Shown: piece after piece, positions 1 through 7,809 of the stretch
How positions within the stretch are numbered: the stretch's first letter is position 1
How the letters are laid out: each line of letters begins with the position of its first letter
Made by a program: the position numbers and the translations under genes
The notes under the pieces: model-generated
What the model was told of the DNA's origin: nothing
The model's database searches: none
The model's input: only the letters and a program-made list of their open reading frames with translations
Assembly (NCBI GenBank): GCA_016218575.1
Contig: JACRDN010000015.1
Location: 1 to 38,859, forward strand
Source of the DNA: Elusimicrobiota bacterium
GTDB taxonomy: Bacteria; Elusimicrobiota; Elusimicrobia; UBA1565; UBA9628
Direction of reading: 5' to 3'
Length of the DNA: 38,859 nucleotides

Positions 1-28
1 GAACTTCGCCACGAAGTTCGGTGGACAA
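1..28. repeat. Hairpin repeat copy 1, left arm cut by window edge
   Basis: GAACTTCG at 1-8 and CGAAGTTC at 12-19 form an inverted repeat, followed by GGTGGACAA. The same core and GGTGGA(T/C)A tail recur at 12214-12250 and 33003-33039. The left outer arm would lie upstream of the window. It sits about 25 nt before the promoter of the first gene. I see no T-run, so it is not an obvious intrinsic terminator. Confidence 0.55.
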
Positions 29-54
29 CTCGGATGAACGAATCCGCCCTCAAT

Positions 55-63
55 TGGTAAAAT
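55..63 (+). promoter_or_regulatory. Extended -10 promoter, probably leaderless
   Basis: TGG at 55-57 is followed by TAAAAT at 58-63, an extended -10 box. Only 5 nt separate it from the GTG at 69, and no Shine-Dalgarno sequence fits in between. Transcription should begin at or next to the start codon. The same arrangement recurs elsewhere in the window (see findings). Confidence 0.6.
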
Positions 64-68
64 AAACG

Positions 69-881
69 GTGTTTCTTAGAATAAGTCTCTTCTGCGCCGC
101 CGCCGCGGCGCTGTCCTGCGTTCCCTATCCGGGCGAGCCTCCCGTTGAGACCGGCAGCACCATTATCCAGGGGTCTTTCGCCCCGCTTGACGCGGGGGCC
201 TACGAGTTGGCAAGCCTTCACTTCCAAGTCAAGGCCTACGGCGGCGAGGCGGCCCGGCAGGTCGCCGATCTTTCCGAGGAGCTCTACAACCGGATCATGG
301 TGGATACCAACCTCTTCTCCTTCAGGCCCCGGGGCCTGTACCAGCTCGTGGTTTACGCCGACCAAAGCGAGTACCGCAGAAAGACCGGCCAGCCCGACTG
401 GTCCGGGGCCGCGACCGTCGGCAACGCGATCTACGCTTACCCCGGGCCTCATCTCAAAAGGACCTTGGCCCATGAGATGACGCATCTCATCTTTTACGAG
501 TACATGGGCTTCATGAATCTCGACCATCGCTGGGTGAGCGAAGGCCTCGCGGTCTACGAGGAGAACCAGGCGGCCGAAGGCTCGGGCTCGAGCGGCATTT
601 TCAGCGATTTGCGCGGCCGCCTCCGGCAGCAGCCTTTCCCCATGGAGCAGTTCATCCATCTGGTGCCGGCCACCGAGCGCGAGCGCACGGTGAGCTCCTG
701 GTACGCCCAGGCAGAAAGCATGGTGCGCTTCATGATCGAAAGGGGGGGCAAGATCGGCTTCTCGCAATTCCTGGCCGCCCTGCGCGAGAGCCGGAGCTTC
801 GACCAGGCCGTGGCCGAGGGCTACCCTGGGGTGTGGAGGAGCCTGGCCGACCTCGAGGCGGCCTGGCGGAGGAGTTTGTGA
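69..881 (+). CDS. Exported lipoprotein with gluzincin metallopeptidase (peptidase MA-like) motif
   Basis: A 270-residue protein starting at GTG. The N-terminus has a short hydrophobic stretch ending in the lipobox-like ALSC, so it is probably a lipoprotein exported by Sec and processed by signal peptidase II. A zinc-binding HEMTH motif lies at residues 135-139 and the candidate third ligand is E158 in the motif WVSEGLAVYEE, the HExxH...E layout of gluzincin peptidases. It is probably a membrane-anchored zinc protease; the substrate is unknown. The start follows directly on an extended -10 box with no ribosome-binding site. Its stop overlaps the GTG start of the copper ATPase gene, so they should be cotranscribed. 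The peptidase call rests on motif and spacing, not an alignment. Confidence 0.75.
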   Translation: MFLRISLFCAAAAALSCVPYPGEPPVETGSTIIQGSFAPLDAGAYELASLHFQVKAYGGEAARQVADLSEELYNRIMVDTNLFSFRPRGLYQLVVYADQSEYRRKTGQPDWSGAATVGNAIYAYPGPHLKRTLAHEMTHLIFYEYMGFMNLDHRWVSEGLAVYEENQAAEGSGSSGIFSDLRGRLRQQPFPMEQFIHLVPATERERTVSSWYAQAESMVRFMIERGGKIGFSQFLAALRESRSFDQAVAEGYPGVWRSLADLEAAWRRSL

Positions 882-3085
882 GCGAGATTCCCCAGGGCGA
901 GCGCAAAATCGTCCTTCCCATCGAGGGGATGCACTGCGCCTCCTGCGTGGCCAAGATCGAGGCGGCGGTCAAGAACATCCCGGGGGTTGTCTCGGTCGGC
1001 GCGGATTTGCCCTCGCGCACGGTCTCCATTTCCTACCTCCCCGGGCCCAGCGCAAGCGTCAAGAATTTCCGGCACGCCATCGAGAAGGCCGGCTACGACG
1101 TGCTGGGTGAAAGCGAGAGCCGGGGCGAGGCCGAGACCTTGAGCCTTTTCTCCCAGCAGGAGGAGCAGAAAAGGCTGCTCCTTCGCCTGCAGGCGAGCGT
1201 CCTGCTGGCTCTCCCGCTTTTGGGCTCCGATTTCCTGAACCTGTCGCCGTATACGAGCCTGCTCCTGGCCCTGCCGATCCAGATATACGGCGGCTGGCAT
1301 TTCCATTTGGGATTCTACCGCAGCCTGCTCCGCGGCGGGGCGGACATGAACAGCCTGGTCTCGGTGAGCACCTGGGCGGCCTTCCTTTACAGCGCATACG
1401 TGGTTCTGATGCCGGAGACCTTGCCTCCCGCGGCCCGCGTGCCGCAATGGGACGCGGTCGCGGGGCTCGTGATCATGGTGACCTTGGGCCGCTGGCTCGA
1501 GGCCCAAACCCGCGGCAAGACCAACGAGGCCGTGCTCAAGCTCATGCGCATCGCTCCCAAAACCGTCTATGTCCTGCGCGGCGGCCAGGAGGAGATCGTC
1601 CCCATCGCAGAGGTGGCGCTCGGGGAAACGGTGCGGATCAAGCCCGGGGAGCAGATCGGGCTCGACGGGGTGGTGACCGCGGGATTTTCAACGGTGGACG
1701 AGTCCCTTCTTACCGGAGAGAGCCTGCCGGTCGAGAAATCACCGGGCAGCCACGTTTGGGGCGGCACCATCAACAAAACCGGCTCGCTTGAGATGCGGGT
1801 CGCCAAGTCCGGCGAGGAGTCGGCACTCTCGCGTATCGTCGAGGCCGTGCGCGCGGCCCAGGCCACCAAGCCGCGCATCCAGAAGTTCGTGGATTCCATC
1901 GCGGGCCGCTTCGTGCCCTTGGTGGTGCTCACCGCGACCGCCTCGGCCGTCCTATGGGCCCTCTACGGACCGGAGCCCAAGGTCCTGCGCGCCTTGACCT
2001 CCTTGGTTTCGGTCCTGGCCGTGGCCTGCCCGTGCGCTTTGGGGCTGGCCACGCCCTTGGCCATCATCGCGGGGATGGGCCGGGCCGCCCAGATGGGGGT
2101 GTTCATTCGCAACGCCGACGTCTTGGAGAAGGTGAGCGGTCTCGACATCGTCCTTTTCGACAAGACCGGAACCCTTACGGAGGGCAGGCCCCGTGTCATA
2201 GAGACGATCCTCGTGAGCGGCTCGGCCGATGAGATGCTCCGCTACGCCCTGGCCGCGGAACTGCGCTCCGAGCATCCCTTCGCCGAGGCCCTGCGCGCCT
2301 TCGCCAAGGCCGCCGGGGTCCGTGACCCGGATTTAGCCGTGGACTCCTTCGAGTCGTTTCCCGGACGCGGCGTGCTCCTTAAAAGCGGGTCCATGGCCGT
2401 GCGCGTGGGAAGCGTTTCCTGGCTAAAGGATGAGGGAGTGGCGGTCCCGCCCGCCGAATCCGGTATTTTTCATGGCGCTGTTTCCCTATTAGGGGTGGCC
2501 CTCGACGGGGTGTTTTTAGGGGCTTTCGTTCTCTCCGACACCGTGAGGCCCTCGGCCGCGGAGACCGTGGAGCGGCTCAAGGCCATGGGCCTTGAGATCG
2601 TCCTGGTTTCTGGGGACCGCAACGAGGCCGCCTACCGCATGGCCGAGGAGGTGGGCATAACCCGGGTTTTCGCCGAGATACTGCCCGAGGACAAGGCCAA
2701 TATCGTGCGCCGGCTCCAGGACGAGGGCAAGAAGGTGGCCATGGTAGGGGAGGGCTTCAACGACGCTCCCGCCATCAGCCAGGCGGACGTGGGGGTGGCT
2801 TTGGCCTCGGGAACCGATATCGCGGTGGAGGCGGCGGATCTGACCATCATCAACCCCGATCTCACCATACTCGCCTCGGCTCTGGGCCTTTGCAGGAAAA
2901 CCCGCCGGGTGATCTGGCAGAACCTGTTCTGGGCCTTCGCCTACAACGCGGTCCTGATCCCGGTCGCGGCCGGGGCCCTTTACCCGCATTTCGGCCTCGT
3001 CCTGCGCCCGCAGTGGGCCGGGGCCGCCATGGCCTTGAGCTCGATTTCCGTCGCGTTAAATTCCCTTCGCTTGAGAAAAAAATGA
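878..3085 (+). CDS. copA: Copper-exporting P1B-type ATPase
   Basis: A 735-residue cation pump. I chose the GTG at 878 because it overlaps the upstream stop and has GGAGGAG about 7 nt before it; the frame stays open upstream to an ATG at 833. One N-terminal heavy-metal-associated domain carries GMHCASC (Cys20, Cys23). Next come membrane segments, a TGES actuator motif, the membrane metal site CPC (384-386), the phosphorylation site DKTGT (Asp428) and the SEHP nucleotide-binding motif. The last two membrane segments carry YN and MxxSS, the Cu(I)-type transport signature, so it should export cuprous ion from the cytoplasm. Oddly, the hinge motif reads GEGFNDAP (624-631) where the family has GDGxNDAP. 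The stop overlaps queF. Confidence 0.92.
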   Translation: MSEIPQGERKIVLPIEGMHCASCVAKIEAAVKNIPGVVSVGADLPSRTVSISYLPGPSASVKNFRHAIEKAGYDVLGESESRGEAETLSLFSQQEEQKRLLLRLQASVLLALPLLGSDFLNLSPYTSLLLALPIQIYGGWHFHLGFYRSLLRGGADMNSLVSVSTWAAFLYSAYVVLMPETLPPAARVPQWDAVAGLVIMVTLGRWLEAQTRGKTNEAVLKLMRIAPKTVYVLRGGQEEIVPIAEVALGETVRIKPGEQIGLDGVVTAGFSTVDESLLTGESLPVEKSPGSHVWGGTINKTGSLEMRVAKSGEESALSRIVEAVRAAQATKPRIQKFVDSIAGRFVPLVVLTATASAVLWALYGPEPKVLRALTSLVSVLAVACPCALGLATPLAIIAGMGRAAQMGVFIRNADVLEKVSGLDIVLFDKTGTLTEGRPRVIETILVSGSADEMLRYALAAELRSEHPFAEALRAFAKAAGVRDPDLAVDSFESFPGRGVLLKSGSMAVRVGSVSWLKDEGVAVPPAESGIFHGAVSLLGVALDGVFLGAFVLSDTVRPSAAETVERLKAMGLEIVLVSGDRNEAAYRMAEEVGITRVFAEILPEDKANIVRRLQDEGKKVAMVGEGFNDAPAISQADVGVALASGTDIAVEAADLTIINPDLTILASALGLCRKTRRVIWQNLFWAFAYNAVLIPVAAGALYPHFGLVLRPQWAGAAMALSSISVALNSLRLRKK

Positions 3086-3492
3086 AAAAAAAGACCCCGC
3101 TCGTGTACGGCTACAACCCGGACTTGGCGCTTTCCGGAAAGGATGTCGAGCTTCCTCCCATCGAGACCTGGCCCAATCAGTACCGGGGCTACGAGATCAA
3201 GATCGAGTGCCCGGAGTTCACCTCGGTCTGCCCCAAGACCAAGCTCCCCGACTTCGGGACCTTGACCTTGCGTTACATGCCGGACAAGAAGTGCCTGGAG
3301 CTCAAATCCTTCAAGTACTACCTGCTCGGCTACCGGAACATGGGCATCTTCTACGAGAACGCGGTCAATAAGATCCTGGCCGACATCGTGTCGGCGACCT
3401 CTCCCCTTTGGGCCGAGCTAGAGGGGGCCTTCACCACGCGCGGCGGCATGCGCTCGGTCATCACCGCGCGCCACGGCACCCCAAGGGCCTAG
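3082..3492 (+). CDS. queF: NADPH-dependent 7-cyano-7-deazaguanine reductase (preQ0 reductase)
   Basis: A 136-residue protein of the short, single-domain QueF type. It reduces preQ0 to preQ1 in queuosine biosynthesis for tRNA wobble modification. FTSVCPKT holds the catalytic Cys50, DFGTLTLRY follows with the conserved Asp, then LELKS, the RN..I.YENAVN segment and the FTTRGG motif near the C-terminus. The start ATG at 3082 overlaps the copA stop as ATGA; the longer open frame upstream is within copA and is not needed. The Bacillus-type FHE motif is FYE here; I recall this in other unimodular QueF proteins, so I do not treat it as a defect. No other queuosine gene is in the window. Confidence 0.95.
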   Translation: MKKKTPLVYGYNPDLALSGKDVELPPIETWPNQYRGYEIKIECPEFTSVCPKTKLPDFGTLTLRYMPDKKCLELKSFKYYLLGYRNMGIFYENAVNKILADIVSATSPLWAELEGAFTTRGGMRSVITARHGTPRA

Positions 3493-3520
3493 CCGGGACT
3501 GGGTCCAATAACCTCTTTTT

Positions 3521-3540
3521 CCTGGGCCTTGCGGCCCAGG
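3521..3540 (+). terminator. Hairpin after the copA-queF operon, possible terminator
   Basis: A perfect 8-bp inverted repeat, CCTGGGCC and GGCCCAGG, with a TTGC loop lies 28 nt after the queF stop. It is followed by GGCCTTT rather than a clean T-run, so intrinsic termination would be weak. Confidence 0.45.
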
Positions 3541-3603
3541 GGCCTTTCTCCGCGCTTTGCTATCTTGAGGCGCTTGATAAACCTCTAGCCTCAGGAGACA
3601 GCC

Positions 3604-5853
3604 ATGTGGAACAAGGTCCGGAAAATTTGCGCCCTTATTGCCGCCGCCGTCATCGCCGCGCCGCCGGTAGGCGCGGGAACCACCCGCAATGTGTTTGCTC
3701 CCATCCATCCGTCCTGGTGGGAGGCGGTCAAGACCATGCCCGGGCATGGAAATATTGATTTATCATCGAAAGGTGGCGAGCGGGGGAGGTACGCTCCCTA
3801 TGTTTTTGCCTTCCGCGATAGCGGGATCACGCCCCAGAATTTCCCGCCCCATCCCGAGTATCGGTTAGGCGCCGCGAACGCGACCTCTCTGCGCGCCTCC
3901 GCGATCCTGGCGGACAAAGTGGCCGAGCTCGCCCAGCAGGCCGATAACTTGCCGGCGGGGGACAAGGAATTGCCGAACGTAGCGGCCATGCTGTTCAAGA
4001 TGGGCGCTGTTTGGCATGAACATCTTACCCCGGAGAGCCTTGAAGCCGCGCACAAGGCCTACGACGTCGCTCATGGAAAGCTCTCCCCGGCCCAGGGAAA
4101 GCGCGTTTCTCGGCGGATTAGGCGCGTGTGGGACAGCGTGTCCTGGGGCGAGCCGCATGGCGAGGCTGCCGTCCAGGCCCCCGAGGCGCTGGCGGCCTCG
4201 GAGGGGTTCCGGGCGGCGCCCGAGGAAACTGCCGTTTTCCCGAAGGTGTTTATCGCTCGGGATCTTTCTGAGTTCGAGGGACGAAGCTTCCTCAAGGCCA
4301 TGATGGATGCCGACGGGCTCAAGGCCGATCTCGACGCGGACACGGCCCATTCCTTCGCGCTCGCGGATAAGGCAACGATCCGCGCCGCGGCCGAGGCCTT
4401 CGCTCCCGAGGTCTACCGCAAGGTGCTCAGAATTTTCAAAGATGGGCAAGCTGGCTTGGACGAGCTCTTGGATTCCCTGGACGGGGCTAAAGCCACCCCC
4501 GCCACTTTGGCCGCCGCTTTGAGAAAGACCCTTAAGGATAAGGACTTGCTGGCCCACCCCGAGAAGCTGCCCTTGAACGCCGTCCAACTCGTGCCTTTCC
4601 TGGCCATCGCCAGCGGCGCCGGGGTCCTGGTCCGCATTGACCCCAAGAACGGCTACATCAATATCGGCTATTTGCCGGGGGGAAGCCAGCTCGACCGGCA
4701 GATCGTGGAGCTGCACGTCAAATCCGGGCGCAGCTTTGGGATCGCCCCCGAGCACAAGGCCTTGGACGCCTCCGACGTCTTCTACCTCACCGAGCTCGGG
4801 GAGTACTTGAGGCAAGCGGATAGTGTGGAAGAATTTTACTCGGCTATCCTGAAGATGCTGAGCCACTCCAACGCCTCTGGTTACGCCTCTCTTGACGGCG
4901 CCGGCCAGACCGTGGCCACGGACTTCCAGGCCATCTATACGGCGGAGCTTGACCGCTACGTCATGACGGGGCTGAGGACCCATTCCTGGCAGAACGACCT
5001 CCTTGAGGCGACCATGGTCTCTGCCTTCGCGGCCCCGGCCGGGACGATAGTCCGTGACGGCGAGCTCTCGGCGGGATCCCCGGTGGACTTCTTCGGCAAG
5101 AGCAAGGTCAGCACCAGGAGCGGCATCGGCATCATGCGCCGGGACCGGCGCAAGCTCCAGATACTGGTCAGCAACGCCGCCCGTGAGCTTTTTGCCGAGG
5201 AAATCGCTGCCGTCGAGAGACTGATCGGCAGGCCCAAGGACGGGGATATTATCCACGCCTTGGCCGTTTACCTCAACAATCCCGTCAACAACGAGGCGGT
5301 CTCGGCCAACGCCGAGGCCTTGACCCAGGCCGTTTCCCGGCTCATGTCCCGGATTCATCAAGAGAGCGGCGCAGTTCTCCGTGCCCTCCCGCGGCCCAGC
5401 CCCGAGGCCTTGGCGGCACGGTTCGTCAAGTCGCATTCGAACGGAAAGCTCTATCCGGACGTCAATGACGGCAATAACGGAACGTTCGCGTATCTTCTCT
5501 CCGGAGAGGACGCCTCGCTAGTGGCGGAGGTTGCGGCCGCCTACCATGAGAAGATCACTCCGCCCGTCAAAATAAAATTCGACCCAGGGCAGCAGCGACT
5601 GATCGCCGTCCGGGACTCCAATGACGAGGTCCATTTCTGGGTGGCGATCATGGACAGGCGCACGGGCCGGATAACTCCGGTCGGCAGCGATATGAACACC
5701 GCCGACTTGTCGTATTTCCTGGGGGAAAATACTTTTTCTCGCATCTTTCCGGGTGAGAACTACGAGTTTGCCGACGGCTTCGATCTGATGGAGAGGCTGT
5801 TCCAAAAAGGAGTGGACCTCGACATCGGCAACACCGAGCGAGGCAGGGACTGA
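3604..5853 (+). CDS. Large exported protein of unknown family
   Basis: A 749-residue protein that I do not recognise. The N-terminus MWNKVRKICALIAAAVIAA followed by PPVGAG is a typical Sec signal peptide. The start ATG has AGGAGA 6 nt upstream. The rest looks soluble: mixed alpha-helical, Ala- and Glu-rich regions (about residues 95-330), a segment with DPKNGYINIGYLPGG near residue 350, and a C-terminal region with aromatic and charged patches. I see no catalytic motif, no repeated domain and no later membrane segment. It directly precedes another exported unknown whose reading frame touches its stop codon, so the two probably form one operon. Periplasmic or secreted location is inferred from the signal peptide alone. 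Confidence 0.7.
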   Translation: MWNKVRKICALIAAAVIAAPPVGAGTTRNVFAPIHPSWWEAVKTMPGHGNIDLSSKGGERGRYAPYVFAFRDSGITPQNFPPHPEYRLGAANATSLRASAILADKVAELAQQADNLPAGDKELPNVAAMLFKMGAVWHEHLTPESLEAAHKAYDVAHGKLSPAQGKRVSRRIRRVWDSVSWGEPHGEAAVQAPEALAASEGFRAAPEETAVFPKVFIARDLSEFEGRSFLKAMMDADGLKADLDADTAHSFALADKATIRAAAEAFAPEVYRKVLRIFKDGQAGLDELLDSLDGAKATPATLAAALRKTLKDKDLLAHPEKLPLNAVQLVPFLAIASGAGVLVRIDPKNGYINIGYLPGGSQLDRQIVELHVKSGRSFGIAPEHKALDASDVFYLTELGEYLRQADSVEEFYSAILKMLSHSNASGYASLDGAGQTVATDFQAIYTAELDRYVMTGLRTHSWQNDLLEATMVSAFAAPAGTIVRDGELSAGSPVDFFGKSKVSTRSGIGIMRRDRRKLQILVSNAARELFAEEIAAVERLIGRPKDGDIIHALAVYLNNPVNNEAVSANAEALTQAVSRLMSRIHQESGAVLRALPRPSPEALAARFVKSHSNGKLYPDVNDGNNGTFAYLLSGEDASLVAEVAAAYHEKITPPVKIKFDPGQQRLIAVRDSNDEVHFWVAIMDRRTGRITPVGSDMNTADLSYFLGENTFSRIFPGENYEFADGFDLMERLFQKGVDLDIGNTERGRD

Positions 5854-5876
5854 GGAAGGTTTCCTCGAAGCTTCTT

Positions 5877-7748
5877 ATGATGGCGGGGGCGGCCGTTCTC
5901 GCGGCTGCGCTTTGCCTGGCGCCGGCGGCTATGGCGCAAGGCGCCTCCCGCGGCCAGGAGGCGCTCAAGTCCTGGGTGATGAAGTCCGTTCTCCAGTTCG
6001 GTTTCGAGCGAATTCCAGGGGAGGCGAGTCCGGCGGTGTCCCGCCTTCTTGAGCCCGGGGTCCTTGAAGACTGGGGCCGCTACGAGACCGCCCCGGGAGA
6101 GGTCCTCTCGATCTCCAAGCCAGGCCGGGCCCTGCATATCGAGCTCGTCCGGGACAACGGGCCGGGCAAAAAGCCCACTATCGTACGCGGCCATTACGAC
6201 GGCCGGGGCGGCTATTCCCTGGAACTGCAGTTTCCACATATGAGCGAGCGCCTGCTTCTCACCCAGCAAAAGAAGCTCAAGGACCCGGCGGTGGCCGGGC
6301 TTTCGGACTCGGATTTCGCCGATTGGCTGGTTCGGGCCGAGGGCCTGGAGCCCGTGGAGGGCTTGGCCCGCAGGCAGGTCGCCGAGAGGAGTTTCGCGGC
6401 CTGGGAGCATTTGCCGGACAAGAACGGCAATCCGCCGGCCTTCTCGCCTCGGGCGAGCCTGCTTGGGGAAATCATGACGGGGGAGCTCTTTCATCTCTTC
6501 GATGGAGCAAAGGGCTCCTTGTCCATCGCCCGGCGCGGCCGGGTGCGCGTGGACGCCGTGTACGGCTATCTAGGGGATAGCCAGCTCGGGGAGGCGGAGC
6601 CCCTCGATTGGGTCCAGGCCCGCCAGACGGTCGAGGGCCTGGGGGCCCGCGGCTACAAGCCCTCTGGCGGCGTTTTAAGGAAAGCCGTCGTCTATAAGGG
6701 GAAAGAGGTGGAGGTCCAGGTCCGGGTGAGCCAGCCCGGCGTGCCCAACGGACGGCTCGCCCGGGCCATCGGCCGCATCCTCGAGCGCTCGGGAATCTCG
6801 GACCCGCGCCAGCGGGACGCGCTCGTGGAAGAGATCTTGGAGCGCGGCAAGGCCCAACCCTTTTTGCTGGCCGATGCCGAGCCCGGCTCGGCGCAATTCG
6901 CGGCGGACGCCATAAACGATGAGATCGCGGCGTTCGACCGGATCCAGGACGGCCGCTCCTTTAGGACCAAGAGGGCCTTCGAGGAGGCCCTGGCCCGGGC
7001 CGACGTGGTGGTTTACGATGGCCATTCGGGGGCGGGGGAGGGCTTTCGCTTCGGCCCCATGCGGAGCTTCTGGAACAGGATGTATTGGTTCTACATGGGG
7101 CGCCTGCGGCCCCATATCTACGAGCCCATACAGCGACTAAAAAAGCATCCCTGGCTTTCCTGGCTTATCAAGCATTCCCCGGCCTATAACGGCGGGTATA
7201 TCGACGCGGAGATCCCCTTCTACATCCCGTGGCCCTGGGGGGAGGATTTCGAGCGACTCCTGGTGGACCCCTTGAGGCGCAGACAGCTCTTGTTCTTGGA
7301 CTCCTGCAGCAGCATCAAGCATTACGAGAGGCTCTGGGAAGAGGTGCTGCGGGTGTGGCAGGAGGTGTTTTCTCCCGGCAAGTTCGACATCGTGGGCACC
7401 ACCACGGACGCCAGCACCGGGACCGGGGTCGAGACCAAGCTCGCCATGATCGAGTCGGTCGAGAAGGGGGCCAACGCCCACGAGATCGTGCAGGCCCTGC
7501 GCGCGGCCGGTAAATCCGGTAAATCGGGAGGAACCCAGTACGCGCCCGGCCGGCACATGGGCGTGGATGGGGAGGGGGAATACGCCGACGTGTTCGGCGA
7601 GCCCCGCAGCAGAAGCTCCCATGCGGCGGTTGAAAACAGCGATGCTCCGGGCTTCATACTCGACAACAATGGCGCCCGCGCGGCGTTCCTGCCCTCGACG
7701 GAGGAGAGGTCGTATCCCTATTGGGGGTTGCCCAAGCGGTTTAGATAA
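5877..7748 (+). CDS. Exported protein with clan CD (caspase/gingipain-like) cysteine-peptidase motifs
   Basis: A 623-residue protein from the first ATG. It begins with a signal peptide cleaved after AMA. The C-terminal half carries two motifs typical of clan CD cysteine peptidases: a hydrophobic strand ending in YDGHSGAGEGF, with His383, and a strand LLFLDSCSS with Cys477. After the Cys comes a GTTTDASTGTG segment, as expected for a loop after the catalytic strand. The 94-residue His-Cys gap includes a Trp/Pro-rich insert. The first 300 residues match nothing I know. In-frame codons just upstream of the ATG encode RKVSSKLL, a good signal-peptide n-region, so translation may start earlier, at the CTG at 5850 overlapping the previous stop. 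Peptidase activity is inferred. Confidence 0.68.
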   Translation: MMAGAAVLAAALCLAPAAMAQGASRGQEALKSWVMKSVLQFGFERIPGEASPAVSRLLEPGVLEDWGRYETAPGEVLSISKPGRALHIELVRDNGPGKKPTIVRGHYDGRGGYSLELQFPHMSERLLLTQQKKLKDPAVAGLSDSDFADWLVRAEGLEPVEGLARRQVAERSFAAWEHLPDKNGNPPAFSPRASLLGEIMTGELFHLFDGAKGSLSIARRGRVRVDAVYGYLGDSQLGEAEPLDWVQARQTVEGLGARGYKPSGGVLRKAVVYKGKEVEVQVRVSQPGVPNGRLARAIGRILERSGISDPRQRDALVEEILERGKAQPFLLADAEPGSAQFAADAINDEIAAFDRIQDGRSFRTKRAFEEALARADVVVYDGHSGAGEGFRFGPMRSFWNRMYWFYMGRLRPHIYEPIQRLKKHPWLSWLIKHSPAYNGGYIDAEIPFYIPWPWGEDFERLLVDPLRRRQLLFLDSCSSIKHYERLWEEVLRVWQEVFSPGKFDIVGTTTDASTGTGVETKLAMIESVEKGANAHEIVQALRAAGKSGKSGGTQYAPGRHMGVDGEGEYADVFGEPRSRSSHAAVENSDAPGFILDNNGARAAFLPSTEERSYPYWGLPKRFR

Positions 7749-7795
7749 TGAGAAGCTTATTGGGCCATAAGACCCAGGGGGATAGCATGGCGGGG

Positions 7796-7804
7796 TGGTA
7801 AAAT
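7796..7804 (+). promoter_or_regulatory. Extended -10 promoter, probably leaderless
   Basis: TGG plus TAAAAT, ending 5 nt before the ATG at 7810. No ribosome-binding site is present. The element matches the one before the first gene almost exactly. Confidence 0.6.
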
Positions 7805-7809
7805 AAGCC

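Noticed and set aside
3082-3492. QueF FYE in place of Bacillus FHE as a possible lost active-site residue
   Set aside because: As far as I recall, many single-domain QueF proteins have Tyr here; the catalytic Cys, Asp and Glu are kept.
3865-5436. Long minus-strand open frame of 523 codons opposite the exported unknown
   Set aside because: It mirrors the plus-strand gene, which has a signal peptide and ribosome-binding site; high GC makes long antisense frames common. Its translation is low-complexity Gly/Arg/Leu with no start signal.
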